This document shows positions 1 through 6,210 of a DNA stretch of 12,946 bases, piece after piece (within the stretch, counting starts at the first letter, position 1; every line of letters starts with the position of its first letter). The notes below the pieces were generated by a model. That model was not told where the DNA came from and did not search any database. It saw only the letters and a list, made by a program, of their open reading frames with translations. The stretch comes from Acidobacteriota bacterium. Lineage in GTDB: Bacteria; Acidobacteriota; Terriglobia; Terriglobales; Acidobacteriaceae. The stretch is taken from the NCBI GenBank assembly GCA_003225595.1, contig QIAR01000495.1, forward strand, positions 1-12,946, written 5' to 3'. The translations under genes and the position numbers were made by a program.

Positions 1-519
1 CAAAGGTGCGACGCACTTGAACAGCTCAGGCGCGACGTTGCCATTGGAACTCAGAAAATTGTCGTAGTTGGTCGCGTTGAGCACGACGGGGCCGCGGGTC
101 ACGGTCAGGGCATGCACGTGCCTGGGAAGTAGTGGGATGATTGCCGGCTCGGGCAGCAGAACAAAGCCCTCGGCCGCAATCGAGGTGAGGAGCGACGGCC
201 TATCGCTGAAAACGAAAAGCGCTCCTTCGCGAGCCCCAGCCGCTTCGATCAGCGTGGAGAGCATGACGCGCGCAGTCTGGGCGAACTCACGCTCGGCAGT
301 CAATTCAGGACCGAGGTCGGAGAGCGCCTCGACTGTGCGCAGCAGCCGTCGAAAATTGCTTCTCTGCACTGCCACTCGAAGTGGTAGCGAGAAAATAAAC
401 CAGAGCAAAATGAGAGTATCACGCAAGAAAAATGCGAGGGAGGGTAAGTTGTTGGTTAGTTTGGTGCCGGGATTTCGGCAGGCGAGTACGATCCTTGGTG
501 AGTTTTTGGACGTCGACAT
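1..519 (-). CDS. Membrane-anchored GAF-domain sensor protein, N-terminal part (runs off left edge)
   Basis: An open frame reads from the left edge up to an ATG at 517-519, giving the first 173 residues of a longer protein. Residues about 34-50 are hydrophobic (TLILLWFIFSLPLRVAV) and look like one membrane helix. They are followed by a linker (QRSNFRRLLRTVEALSDLG) and, from about residue 75, a GAF-type sensory domain (TAREFA-like helix, then AAGAREGALFVF and a GNVAPELFKCVAPL strand region). The output domain (kinase, cyclase, phosphatase or sigma-54 type) lies outside the window, so the protein cannot be named. The start is uncertain: no clear Shine-Dalgarno precedes the ATG, and an in-frame TTG at codon 32 would begin just before the helix. 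The gene diverges from the epimerase at 564 with only 44 bp between the chosen starts. The GAF assignment is by eye from sequence pattern. Confidence 0.7.
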   Translation of the reverse strand, partial: MSTSKNSPRIVLACRNPGTKLTNNLPSLAFFLRDTLILLWFIFSLPLRVAVQRSNFRRLLRTVEALSDLGPELTAEREFAQTARVMLSTLIEAAGAREGALFVFSDRPSLLTSIAAEGFVLLPEPAIIPLLPRHVHALTVTRGPVVLNATNYDNFLSSNGNVAPELFKCVAPL

Positions 520-563
520 TTCTGTTCGAAATCGTTGCAAGAATGAAAAGGAGAAGATTCGTG

Positions 564-1466
564 ATGGAACCTCGGTCTGTTCTCGTGACCGGCGGTGGGG
601 GATTCATTGGTAAGCATCTTCGTCCTTTGCTCGAACGACAAGGATTGAATGTTGTTTCTTTGGATTACAGTCCCGCCCAGCCCGGGTGCGACCCAACGTG
701 TTACCAGTGCGACGTCGCAGACTCCCAACAGGTTGAGGCTATTTTTCAAACCCATCGGTTCGAGGCAGTCATTCACCTGGCGTCCATCTTGCCCACAGCA
801 TCCAGACAGGATCCGCACAAGGCAACGAAGGTGAATATCACTGGCAGCCTGAATTTGCTGGAGGCGGCGAGGCGATTCCATGTAAAGAGGATGATTTATG
901 CCAGTTCGGTCAGCGTTTACGGCACGCAGCCCGCCTCGAGTTGCGTATCCGAGAACCAACCCCCCGCGCCGGAAGATGTGTACGGAGCCGCGAAACGATA
1001 TGTGGAACTGGTGGGGGAGGCCTACCAGCTGAACTTCGGAGTTGAATTTCTCGCCTTGCGTATTGCTATGGTGGTTGGACCTGGCACAATTTCCGCCACC
1101 TCGCCTTGGAGAAACCAGATTTTCGAGTACCTGGGCGGAGCGCAGCAGAAGGAGGTGCTGATCCCGTACCGGGAGGATGAAGTTCTACCCCTGGTGCATG
1201 TGGAAGACATTGCGGCCATGCTGGCGTCAGTGGCCTTGGCAAAAGGTGCTTCGAGCACTGTCTACAACTCGTTTGCTGAATCTGTGATCGCGAGGGAACT
1301 GAAGAACGAGGTCGAATCTCTGAACCCGAACATAAGGGTGAGTCTAGGAACGGCCTCTGTAAGCGGCGGTCCCAGAATAATTGACAGCAGCCGCTTTGCC
1401 AGAGATTTCGGGCTGGTGTCGGTTCCTCTACGGGAGCGTTTGCGACGAGCCATACGCGACCGGTAA
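564..1466 (+). CDS. NAD-dependent epimerase/dehydratase (extended SDR family)
   Basis: A 300-residue protein with the features of an extended short-chain dehydrogenase/reductase that works on nucleotide-sugar-like substrates. The Rossmann nucleotide loop TGGGGFIG is at residues 9-16, an adenine-contacting acidic motif CDVAD at 49-53, the catalytic Ser region YASS at 112-115, and the catalytic pair Tyr140/Lys144 in VYGAAK. Length matches the family (about 300-330). The frame is open back to 432, but AAGGAGA at about 548-554 sits correctly for ATG 564 (GTG 561 is equally possible), and the TGGGGFIG motif then lies near the N-terminus as usual. The gene stands alone: divergent from the GAF protein, convergent with the HAD gene 7 bp after its stop. 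The substrate cannot be told from sequence; no sugar or cell-wall genes are adjacent. Family confidence is high, specific function unknown. Confidence 0.9.
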   Translation: MEPRSVLVTGGGGFIGKHLRPLLERQGLNVVSLDYSPAQPGCDPTCYQCDVADSQQVEAIFQTHRFEAVIHLASILPTASRQDPHKATKVNITGSLNLLEAARRFHVKRMIYASSVSVYGTQPASSCVSENQPPAPEDVYGAAKRYVELVGEAYQLNFGVEFLALRIAMVVGPGTISATSPWRNQIFEYLGGAQQKEVLIPYREDEVLPLVHVEDIAAMLASVALAKGASSTVYNSFAESVIARELKNEVESLNPNIRVSLGTASVSGGPRIIDSSRFARDFGLVSVPLRERLRRAIRDR

Positions 1467-1473
1467 ACCCGGC

Positions 1474-2187
1474 CTAGAAGTGGTCCCGCAAATCCGCAAA
1501 CTTCTCCACGATCAGAAGTCGAGTAGGCGGTTCCGCAGGTGCTACTTCTTCATGCTCCAGAATCCATGTGTTGCCGTGCGGGACGAACACTGCATTGAGA
1601 CCAGCCGCGAGCGCCGGGTTAATGTCGGACTTGGGGCTGTTGCCAACCATCCAGGTGGAGTCCGCGGAGAGACCGTACTTCGAGATAACCGAATGATAGG
1701 TGGGCAGGTCTTTTTCAGCGACGATCTCCACCGCGGAAAAGTAGGCTTTCAAACCCGAGCGCTCAACCTTGCCAGACTGTTCTGCAATTGCGCCTTTTGT
1801 CATGAGAATCAGGTGGTGGCGCTCAGATAAGTAGTGGAGCGTTTCTGGCACGCCGGGCAGGATTTCAACCGGATGCTCGGCAATACTGTGAGCAAAGCTG
1901 TTGATTGTCTGGTGCAGTTCGGGCGTGAGCGTGTCGACTGCAAGGCGTTCGAAGGTTTGAACCAAGGCGTGAGCGAAGCTGTGCAGTCCGTATCCGTGGG
2001 TGAGAATGCTTTCGCGCTCCACGTGGTTCAGCACTTCGCGGACCTGCTCTGGGGAATACTCGTGATGCTTCAGAAACGAAATAAACCTCGCAATGGCACG
2101 CTCGAAGTAAATGTTGTTTTCCCAGAGCGTGTCATCGGCATCGATGAGCAACGTCTGCGCGCCGTTCGCCTGGTTTACGTCCAGCAT
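1474..2187 (-). CDS. HAD-superfamily phosphohydrolase (YjjG-like, C1 cap)
   Basis: A 237-residue haloacid-dehalogenase-fold phosphatase. Motif I is DADDT with nucleophile Asp16 and acid/base Asp18; motif II is Thr130 in LILMTKG; motif III is probably Lys159 in AEKD; motif IV is GNSPKSD with Asp188. About 90 residues of helix between motifs I and II form a C1-type cap domain, the layout of small-molecule phosphatases such as YjjG or phosphoglycolate phosphatase. The protein is cytosolic with no signal peptide. The actual substrate (nucleotide, sugar phosphate or other) cannot be decided. Convergent with the epimerase, divergent from the M49 peptidase. No Shine-Dalgarno precedes the ATG; a TATGAT hexamer lies 8 nt upstream, so the mRNA may be leaderless. 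Confidence 0.9.
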   Translation of the reverse strand: MLDVNQANGAQTLLIDADDTLWENNIYFERAIARFISFLKHHEYSPEQVREVLNHVERESILTHGYGLHSFAHALVQTFERLAVDTLTPELHQTINSFAHSIAEHPVEILPGVPETLHYLSERHHLILMTKGAIAEQSGKVERSGLKAYFSAVEIVAEKDLPTYHSVISKYGLSADSTWMVGNSPKSDINPALAAGLNAVFVPHGNTWILEHEEVAPAEPPTRLLIVEKFADLRDHF

Positions 2188-2195
2188 CGTGCAAC

Positions 2196-2201
2196 ATCAT
2201 A
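2196..2201 (-). promoter_or_regulatory. Putative -10 element for the HAD gene (leaderless arrangement)
   Basis: On the minus strand TATGAT (5 of 6 to TATAAT) ends 8 nt before the ATG at 2187. Initiation 7-9 nt after the hexamer would start the transcript at or next to the ATG. The -35 region is weak (TTCCCC at an 18-bp spacing). No Shine-Dalgarno exists for this gene, which fits leaderless translation. Confidence 0.4.
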
Positions 2202-2252
2202 GCCGCTGCGGAGAGCGATGGGGAAGGTGTTCGCTACGTGACCCCGATGGTC

Positions 2253-2261
2253 TGCTAGAAT
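2253..2261 (+). promoter_or_regulatory. Putative extended -10 element for the M49 peptidase gene
   Basis: TGCTAGAAT is an extended -10 box (TGn plus TAGAAT, 5 of 6 to TATAAT) ending 10 nt before the ATG at 2272. No convincing -35 or Shine-Dalgarno is present. A start about 7 nt after the box would leave a leader of only about 4 nt. Confidence 0.45.
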
Positions 2262-2271
2262 CTGTTGCCTG

Positions 2272-3984
2272 ATGAGAGCCCAGGGCCCGCTGGTTTTCCT
2301 TCTTTTTCTTATTTCTATGTCCACTCCAATTTCAGCGCAGAAAAACCCGAGGTTCATGACCGGTTCCGCAGCGAAGGGAGCGCAATCCGCCGGGATGAAG
2401 GTCGCTTCTGATCTGGACACGCGCGTCAACAAATTTCGCGAAGTGCGCATGCGGTTCGATTCGGCCGGTTTGAGCGTTCGCGAGCGCAAGCTGGTCGAGA
2501 AGTTGGTCGAGGCTTGCCATTATCTTGAAAACATTTTCTGGCGTCAGAGTGATCCTGAGGCGCTCACGCTGTATCAATCGCTCGCGGGAAGCAAGAATCC
2601 TCGCGACCTGAAACTGCGACGCTATCTCTGGATCAATGCTTCGCGTTTCGACCTCCTGGAGGAGAACAGACCTTTTGTCGGAACCGATCCCATGCCTCCA
2701 GGACGAGGCTTTTATCCCCAGGGACTCCCGCGCGCGCAGATTGAGAAGTACGTAAGAGATCATCCCGAAAAGAAGACAGGAATTTACAGCTCGACCACTG
2801 TCTTGCGCTGGCATGGCGATCAACTGGAGGGATTGCCTTATCACATTGCCTACCGCTCTTTCCTGGAGCCAGCCGCCAAAAGCCTGCGTGAGGCGGCGAA
2901 GCTGAGCGCAGATCCAGCGTTCGCCAACTTCCTGCGCCTGCGCGCACAAGCACTGCTCAGCGACGATTATTTCCAGAGCGATCTGGCCTGGCTGGATTTG
3001 AAAGATCCGAAATTCGACATCATCTTCGCTCCGTACGAAACGTATCTTGATGGACTGCTGGGAGTGAAAGGTTCGTATGGGGCGGCGGTACTTATCCGCA
3101 ACGAAGAGGAGAGCCGCAAACTGGCGATGTTCCAGAAGTATGTGCCGGAGATCCAGGATGCGCTACCGCTGGCACCGGACGACCGGCCATCCAAGCGCGG
3201 TCTGGAGACGCCCCTGGAGGTAATGGACGCACCGTTCCGCGCTGGGGACCTGACCCATGGCTATCAGGCTGTGGCGGATAATCTGCCCAACGATCCCCGT
3301 GTGCACGAACAGAAGGGAACGAAAAAAATCTTCTTCAAGAACTTCATGGATGCGCGCGTGAATTATGTAATTCTGCCCGTGGCGCGTCACATGATGCGTG
3401 CGGACCAGGCTGCCAAGGCATCAGGCGAGGGATACCTTCTCGGGACTATCCTGCACGAAATTTCGCACGGCCTCGGGCCGGTGTTTGCGCGCACCTCGGC
3501 GGGCAAGGTCAGCATTCGCGAGGCGATTGGACCGATCTACAGTGGGCTCGAAGAGGCCAAAGCCGACGTGGTCGGAATGTATGGCTTGAAGTGGCTGGTG
3601 GACCACACAGCACTGCCCAAACAAAAGCTGGAAGAATATTACGCGTCGTACGTCGCGGGAATTTTTCGCACGGTGCGATTCGGTACCGGTGAAGCGCACG
3701 GCCAGGCTGAGATGATGGAGTTTAATTATCTGGCGGAGCGCGAAGCGATCAAGCGCGAATCTTCCGGCCGATACGCTATTGACTATGCGAAAATCCCCGA
3801 CGTGTTGGCGGATCTTGCCAAGGAATTGCTGGAGATCGAGGCCACGGGCGATCGTCAGCGAGCGGAGAACTGGTTCAAAAAATACGGCAGGATGGGGGAG
3901 GACTTGAAGTCGGCGCTGAAGTCTGCTTCGAGCGTGCCCGTGGATATTGATCCCGTGTTTTCGTTCAAAAAGAGCGTGAGGTGA
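2272..3984 (+). CDS. Exported M49-family (dipeptidyl peptidase III-like) zinc metallopeptidase
   Basis: A 570-residue protein with an N-terminal signal peptide: Arg2, a hydrophobic stretch (LVFLLFLISM), and a likely signal peptidase I site after ISA near residue 23, with no lipobox Cys. It is probably periplasmic or secreted. The zinc site is HEISH at residues 395-399 (two His ligands plus catalytic Glu396), and the third ligand is a Glu in EEAKAD (Glu427 or Glu428), the M49 arrangement. Classical DPP III has the six-residue HELLGH; the five-residue HEXXH form seen here occurs in some bacterial M49 members. M49 enzymes release dipeptides from peptide N-termini, so the likely role is peptide degradation outside the cytoplasm. 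The signal peptide supports the ATG at 2272 despite the lack of a ribosome binding site. The final TGA lies inside the first copy of a 20-bp tandem repeat. Confidence 0.88.
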   Translation: MRAQGPLVFLLFLISMSTPISAQKNPRFMTGSAAKGAQSAGMKVASDLDTRVNKFREVRMRFDSAGLSVRERKLVEKLVEACHYLENIFWRQSDPEALTLYQSLAGSKNPRDLKLRRYLWINASRFDLLEENRPFVGTDPMPPGRGFYPQGLPRAQIEKYVRDHPEKKTGIYSSTTVLRWHGDQLEGLPYHIAYRSFLEPAAKSLREAAKLSADPAFANFLRLRAQALLSDDYFQSDLAWLDLKDPKFDIIFAPYETYLDGLLGVKGSYGAAVLIRNEEESRKLAMFQKYVPEIQDALPLAPDDRPSKRGLETPLEVMDAPFRAGDLTHGYQAVADNLPNDPRVHEQKGTKKIFFKNFMDARVNYVILPVARHMMRADQAAKASGEGYLLGTILHEISHGLGPVFARTSAGKVSIREAIGPIYSGLEEAKADVVGMYGLKWLVDHTALPKQKLEEYYASYVAGIFRTVRFGTGEAHGQAEMMEFNYLAEREAIKRESSGRYAIDYAKIPDVLADLAKELLEIEATGDRQRAENWFKKYGRMGEDLKSALKSASSVPVDIDPVFSFKKSVR

Positions 3985-4040
3985 AACAGTCTGTCAGCAA
4001 GTGAAGAAGTCTGTCAGCAGGTGAGGCAGTCTGTCAGCCA
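3981..4040 (+). repeat. Three tandem copies of a 20-bp repeat overlapping the peptidase stop codon
   Basis: Three consecutive 20-bp units occupy 3981-4000, 4001-4020 and 4021-4040. Each starts GTGA and shares the core AGTCTGTCAGC at the same offset; differences are limited to a few positions after GTGA and at the unit end. The stop codon TGA (3982-3984) of the peptidase lies inside the first unit. Confidence 0.9.
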
Positions 4041-4256
4041 TCAGCTTTCAGCCGTCAGCTCACGGCAGTCAGCAGTTAGCACTTAGCAGTTAGCCACTGA
4101 AGTTTGCTGGTGTGAAACGAAAGCATGAACGCGAGAATTGGTGACGAGGTGGTATGCGAAGGCCACAATGGAAAATCTGAGAGCTGACAAGTGAAAGCCG
4201 AGAGCCGATGCCCATTGGCGAACTGAGACCTGAGAACTAAAAACTGAGAACTGCTT
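4041..4256. repeat. Degenerate TCAGC/GCTGA repeat region between convergent genes
   Basis: No gene is supported here. The left part (about 4041-4096) is built from short TCAGC and CAGTTAGC words. The right part (about 4178-4252) carries the opposite orientation (GAGAGCTGAC, GTGAAAGC, repeated GAACTGAGA-like words). The two parts form an imperfect inverted repeat around a roughly 80-bp non-repetitive core. A 63-codon minus-strand frame across the right part has the repetitive SQFLVLRSQF look of translated repeats and is not believable as a gene. The region separates the stop codons of the M49 peptidase and mqnD, so it may form RNA structure that ends transcription from either side; that is inference. 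Similar low-complexity intergenic words are, from memory, common in Acidobacteriota genomes. Confidence 0.65.
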
Positions 4257-5180
4257 TCACCCCACAAACTCCACCCTCGCCGGATGCGGAATCACTCCGG
4301 CTTTGTGCCCCATGTCGAGCAAGCGGTGCACCGCTTCGCGGCCATCAGGTCCATAATCCAGAGTTCGCTGGTTCACATACATGCCAACGAATTTGTCGGC
4401 AAGCTGCGGATCGAGATCGCGGGCGAACTGCATGGCATAGGAGAGCGCTTCCTCGCGATGGTCGAGAGCATACTGGATGCTGTCACGAAGAGCAGCTGCG
4501 ACACTTGCCATCAACTCCGGACCGAGGCTGCGGCGGATCGCATTTCCTCCCAGCGGCAGCGGCAGCCCGGTGACCTCTTGCCACCATCTGCCCAAATCGA
4601 CAACGCGCTGCAGACCGGATTTCGAGTAACTCAGTTGGCCTTCGTGAATGATAAGCCCGGCTTCCTGCTTGCCTTCGAGCACCTGCGGAATGATCTGGTC
4701 GAACGGCACAACCTCGGTTTCTACCTCCGGAGCGAAGAGTTGCAGTAGTAGGTATGCTGTCGTGAGGGTGCCCGGGACGGCGATGCGCTTCCGCTTGACC
4801 TCGCTTTGAGTTAAGGGACGGAGAGCTACAATCATCGGGCCATAGCCTTCGCCGACACTCCCTCCGCTCGACAATAACGCGTAGTTTTCCTGAATATATG
4901 GATACGCGTGGAAGGAGATGGCGGTGACATCGTAGATGCCCTCCATCGCCTTGCGGTTCAGCGTCTCGATGTCACAGAGAGCATGAGTGAAGCGCAAGCC
5001 GGGCACGCGCACTTTGTTGGTGGCCAACCCATAAAACATGAAAGCGTCATCGGAATCTGGGCTGTGCGCGATGGTAATTTCGCGAGTTTCGATTAACGTT
5101 CCACTGCGCATAGGGCCTTTCACTTGTGCGGCTGGGACTTCAGCAGACAGTTTTCCTGGAGACGTGCCGACGGTACTCAT
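4257..5180 (-). CDS. mqnD: 1,4-dihydroxy-6-naphthoate synthase (futalosine menaquinone pathway)
   Basis: A 307-residue protein of the MqnD family, which cleaves cyclic de-hypoxanthine futalosine to 1,4-dihydroxy-6-naphthoate in the alternative menaquinone route. The fold is that of a periplasmic binding protein but cytosolic. The N-terminal signature SPDSDDAFMFYGL is at about residues 40-52, the conserved SFHAYPYI at about 89-96, and His179 in IIHEGQLSY matches the catalytic His of the family. The ATG at 5180 overlaps the bioY stop as ATGA, suggesting coupled translation. An alternative ATG at codon 24 (MRSGTLIETREITIAHS) after GAAAGG would give 284 residues, closer to typical length, so the start is unsettled. 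Last gene of a minus-strand operon with bioY and a small membrane protein. Quinone biosynthesis also appears in this window as the UbiD-family gene at 10126. Confidence 0.9.
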   Translation of the reverse strand: MSTVGTSPGKLSAEVPAAQVKGPMRSGTLIETREITIAHSPDSDDAFMFYGLATNKVRVPGLRFTHALCDIETLNRKAMEGIYDVTAISFHAYPYIQENYALLSSGGSVGEGYGPMIVALRPLTQSEVKRKRIAVPGTLTTAYLLLQLFAPEVETEVVPFDQIIPQVLEGKQEAGLIIHEGQLSYSKSGLQRVVDLGRWWQEVTGLPLPLGGNAIRRSLGPELMASVAAALRDSIQYALDHREEALSYAMQFARDLDPQLADKFVGMYVNQRTLDYGPDGREAVHRLLDMGHKAGVIPHPARVEFVG

Positions 5181-5758
5181 GATTGCACTCTTGGAGCCCT
5201 TCGCAGGCGAACAGCAACAGCAGCAGCCGCCATCACTTTGATCACCTCGGCAAAAATAAACCAGTAGAACCCGAGGCGCACTGCCTGAGCCAAGGAGTGG
5301 GTAAGAATTGCAAGCCAGCTAAGGCCTCCGGCGAATAGGACGAGGTCAGCGAGAAGCCCGGCGACAGCAGCACGGGCAAAGCTCTTCTGCCCGTGTTCCA
5401 TAATCCATCCAGCAAGACCGGCTACGAGAGGATAAACCATGAGAAAGCCGCCGGTCGGGCCCATCAACTGTGCAATTCCGCCTGGGCCTGTAGGATTGAA
5501 GACCGGCAAGCCGGCGGCCCCCTCGGCAAGATAGAGCGCCAGCACGGCAAAACCTCGGCGGCTGCCCAGCATTAGGCCGACGAGCAACACGCCAAAGTTC
5601 TGAAGGGTTAACGGCACTGGCGTGAAGGGGAGGGGCAGCGTGATACGCGCGCACAACGCGACGAACATGCTGGCACCGACGACGATCGCTACCTGCCGCG
5701 TGAAGTCGAGAGCCCGTACCTGTGTGGTGCCGAGTGCCGGACTAGCCACCTTCGACAT
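5177..5758 (-). CDS. bioY: BioY-family biotin transporter substrate-binding (S) component
   Basis: A 193-residue integral membrane protein of the BioY family, the biotin-binding S component of ECF transporters. Several helices are visible (QVAIVVGASMFVALCARI; FGVLLVGLMLG; FLMVYPLVAGLAGWI; AAVAGLLADLVLFAGGL; a C-terminal FIFAEVIKVMAAAAVAV), with family hallmarks PFTPVPLTLQNFGVLL, LGSRRG, LAEGAAGLPVF and MGPTGGFLMVYP. The frame is open back to 5974, but GGAGG 8 nt before ATG 5758 fixes the start, and the upstream part belongs to another small gene in a different frame. No EcfA ATPase or EcfT gene is adjacent, so energising subunits must come from elsewhere or BioY acts alone, as described for some BioY proteins. 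The end overlaps mqnD by 4 bp. No biotin biosynthesis gene or BirA operator was recognised. Confidence 0.92.
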   Translation of the reverse strand: MSKVASPALGTTQVRALDFTRQVAIVVGASMFVALCARITLPLPFTPVPLTLQNFGVLLVGLMLGSRRGFAVLALYLAEGAAGLPVFNPTGPGGIAQLMGPTGGFLMVYPLVAGLAGWIMEHGQKSFARAAVAGLLADLVLFAGGLSWLAILTHSLAQAVRLGFYWFIFAEVIKVMAAAAVAVRLRRAPRVQS

Positions 5759-5775
5759 TTGGTTGTCCTCCAAAT
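5759..5775 (-). promoter_or_regulatory. Ribosome binding site deciding the bioY start
   Basis: On the minus strand TTTGGAGGACAACCAA directly precedes the ATG at 5758. The GGAGG core sits 8 nt from the start, which rules out the longer upstream reading. Confidence 0.75.
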
Positions 5776-5793
5776 CAATGACATGCACCCACC

Positions 5794-5955
5794 TCAGAAC
5801 TTGCCTGCTTCCCGTTCGCGCTCGATTTCCTCCAGCGTTTCTTTGAGCTTTGCGTCGGATGCTTTCATGTGGCGGCGAACCCGCGTTATCAGAGCAATCG
5901 CCACACACACAACCACCAGAGTACTGAAGCCCAGGATGATAAACCACCAAGTCAT
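5794..5955 (-). CDS. Small single-pass membrane protein (53 residues) upstream of bioY
   Basis: A short complete frame from ATG 5955 to TGA 5794-5796 encodes 53 residues. Residues 3-23 form one hydrophobic helix (WWFIILGFSTLVVVCVAIALI). It is followed by a positively charged turn (TRVRRHMK) and a short amphipathic, coiled-coil-like tail rich in Lys, Glu and Arg (KLKETLEEIEREREAGKF). The positive-inside rule puts the C-terminus in the cytoplasm. The gene is 35 bp upstream of bioY on the same strand, so the two are probably cotranscribed with mqnD. Its function is unknown; it could be an accessory of the transporter or a membrane tether. The ribosome binding site is poor, but composition (a clean helix then a charged tail) and spacing support a real gene. 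A TATGCT -10-like box lies at 5975-5970. Confidence 0.6.
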   Translation of the reverse strand: MTWWFIILGFSTLVVVCVAIALITRVRRHMKASDAKLKETLEEIEREREAGKF

Positions 5956-5969
5956 CCGCACAATGACCT

Positions 5970-5975
5970 AGCATA
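5970..5975 (-). promoter_or_regulatory. Weak -10-like element before the small membrane protein gene
   Basis: TATGCT on the minus strand ends 14 nt before ATG 5955. No good -35 is seen. It could be the promoter of the small protein-bioY-mqnD operon, but the evidence is the hexamer and its spacing only. Confidence 0.25.
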
Positions 5976-5991
5976 CCAAAACGAAGCGGAG

Positions 5992-6130
5992 TGCGCGGGG
6001 CCTGCGAGATAGGTAGGGAGCCCCTCCGGTTCTAAGCGCCGCGCAAAATTGAGAAACTGCGCGAAGCCAGCCACTCCATCAGGAAGGACAACTCGGGGTC
6101 ACGCTACCGGGCGTTTTTTTTCCACGAGTT
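5992..6130 (+). other. Structured non-coding stretch with alternative stems and a T8 run
   Basis: No gene is supported in 5976-6210. TGCGCGG at 5992-5998 is the exact complement of CCGCGCA at 6039-6045. The same segment (6040-6045) is also complementary to TGCGCG at 6058-6063, so the two stems exclude each other. Inside, GGGGC (5997-6001) can pair with GCCCC (6020-6024). Downstream, 6090-6098 and 6122-6130 pair in 8 of 9 positions and enclose a short ACGC...GCGT stem (6101-6104/6111-6114) that runs into eight T (6114-6121). This resembles an attenuator or a small RNA with a weak terminator on the plus strand, but no matching known RNA family was recognised. Confidence 0.35.
6101..6121 (+). 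terminator. Weak terminator-like hairpin with T8 tract
   Basis: ACGC, a 6-nt loop and GCGT form a 4-bp stem followed directly by a run of eight T. The stem is short, so this is only a weak intrinsic terminator candidate. No plus-strand gene lies just upstream. Confidence 0.3.
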
Positions 6131-6210
6131 CTCTGATAGGTACGGGTACACGCACACGAAAAAAGGTGTAAGATAACCTCTAAGACACGTTTTATGACAA
6201 CAGGGGATTC

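Noticed and set aside
68..613. 181-codon plus-strand open frame over the GAF gene
   Set aside because: It is antisense to the GAF reading frame, Ser/Arg-rich with no domain pattern, and overlaps the epimerase start in another frame.
3981..4256. CRISPR array
   Set aside because: The units are 20 bp and directly tandem without unique spacers, and the rest is degenerate; no cas gene is nearby.
4076..4267. 63-codon minus-strand frame in the TCAGC repeat region
   Set aside because: Its translation is the repetitive Ser-Gln-Phe-Leu type that arises from translating the repeat; it also overlaps the mqnD end.
5992..6063. Possible tRNA or SRP RNA because of the GGTTCTA word and GC-rich stems
   Set aside because: No cloverleaf, anticodon arm or T-arm with GGTTCGA, and no SRP apical GGAAGG/AGCA pairing; only generic stems remain.
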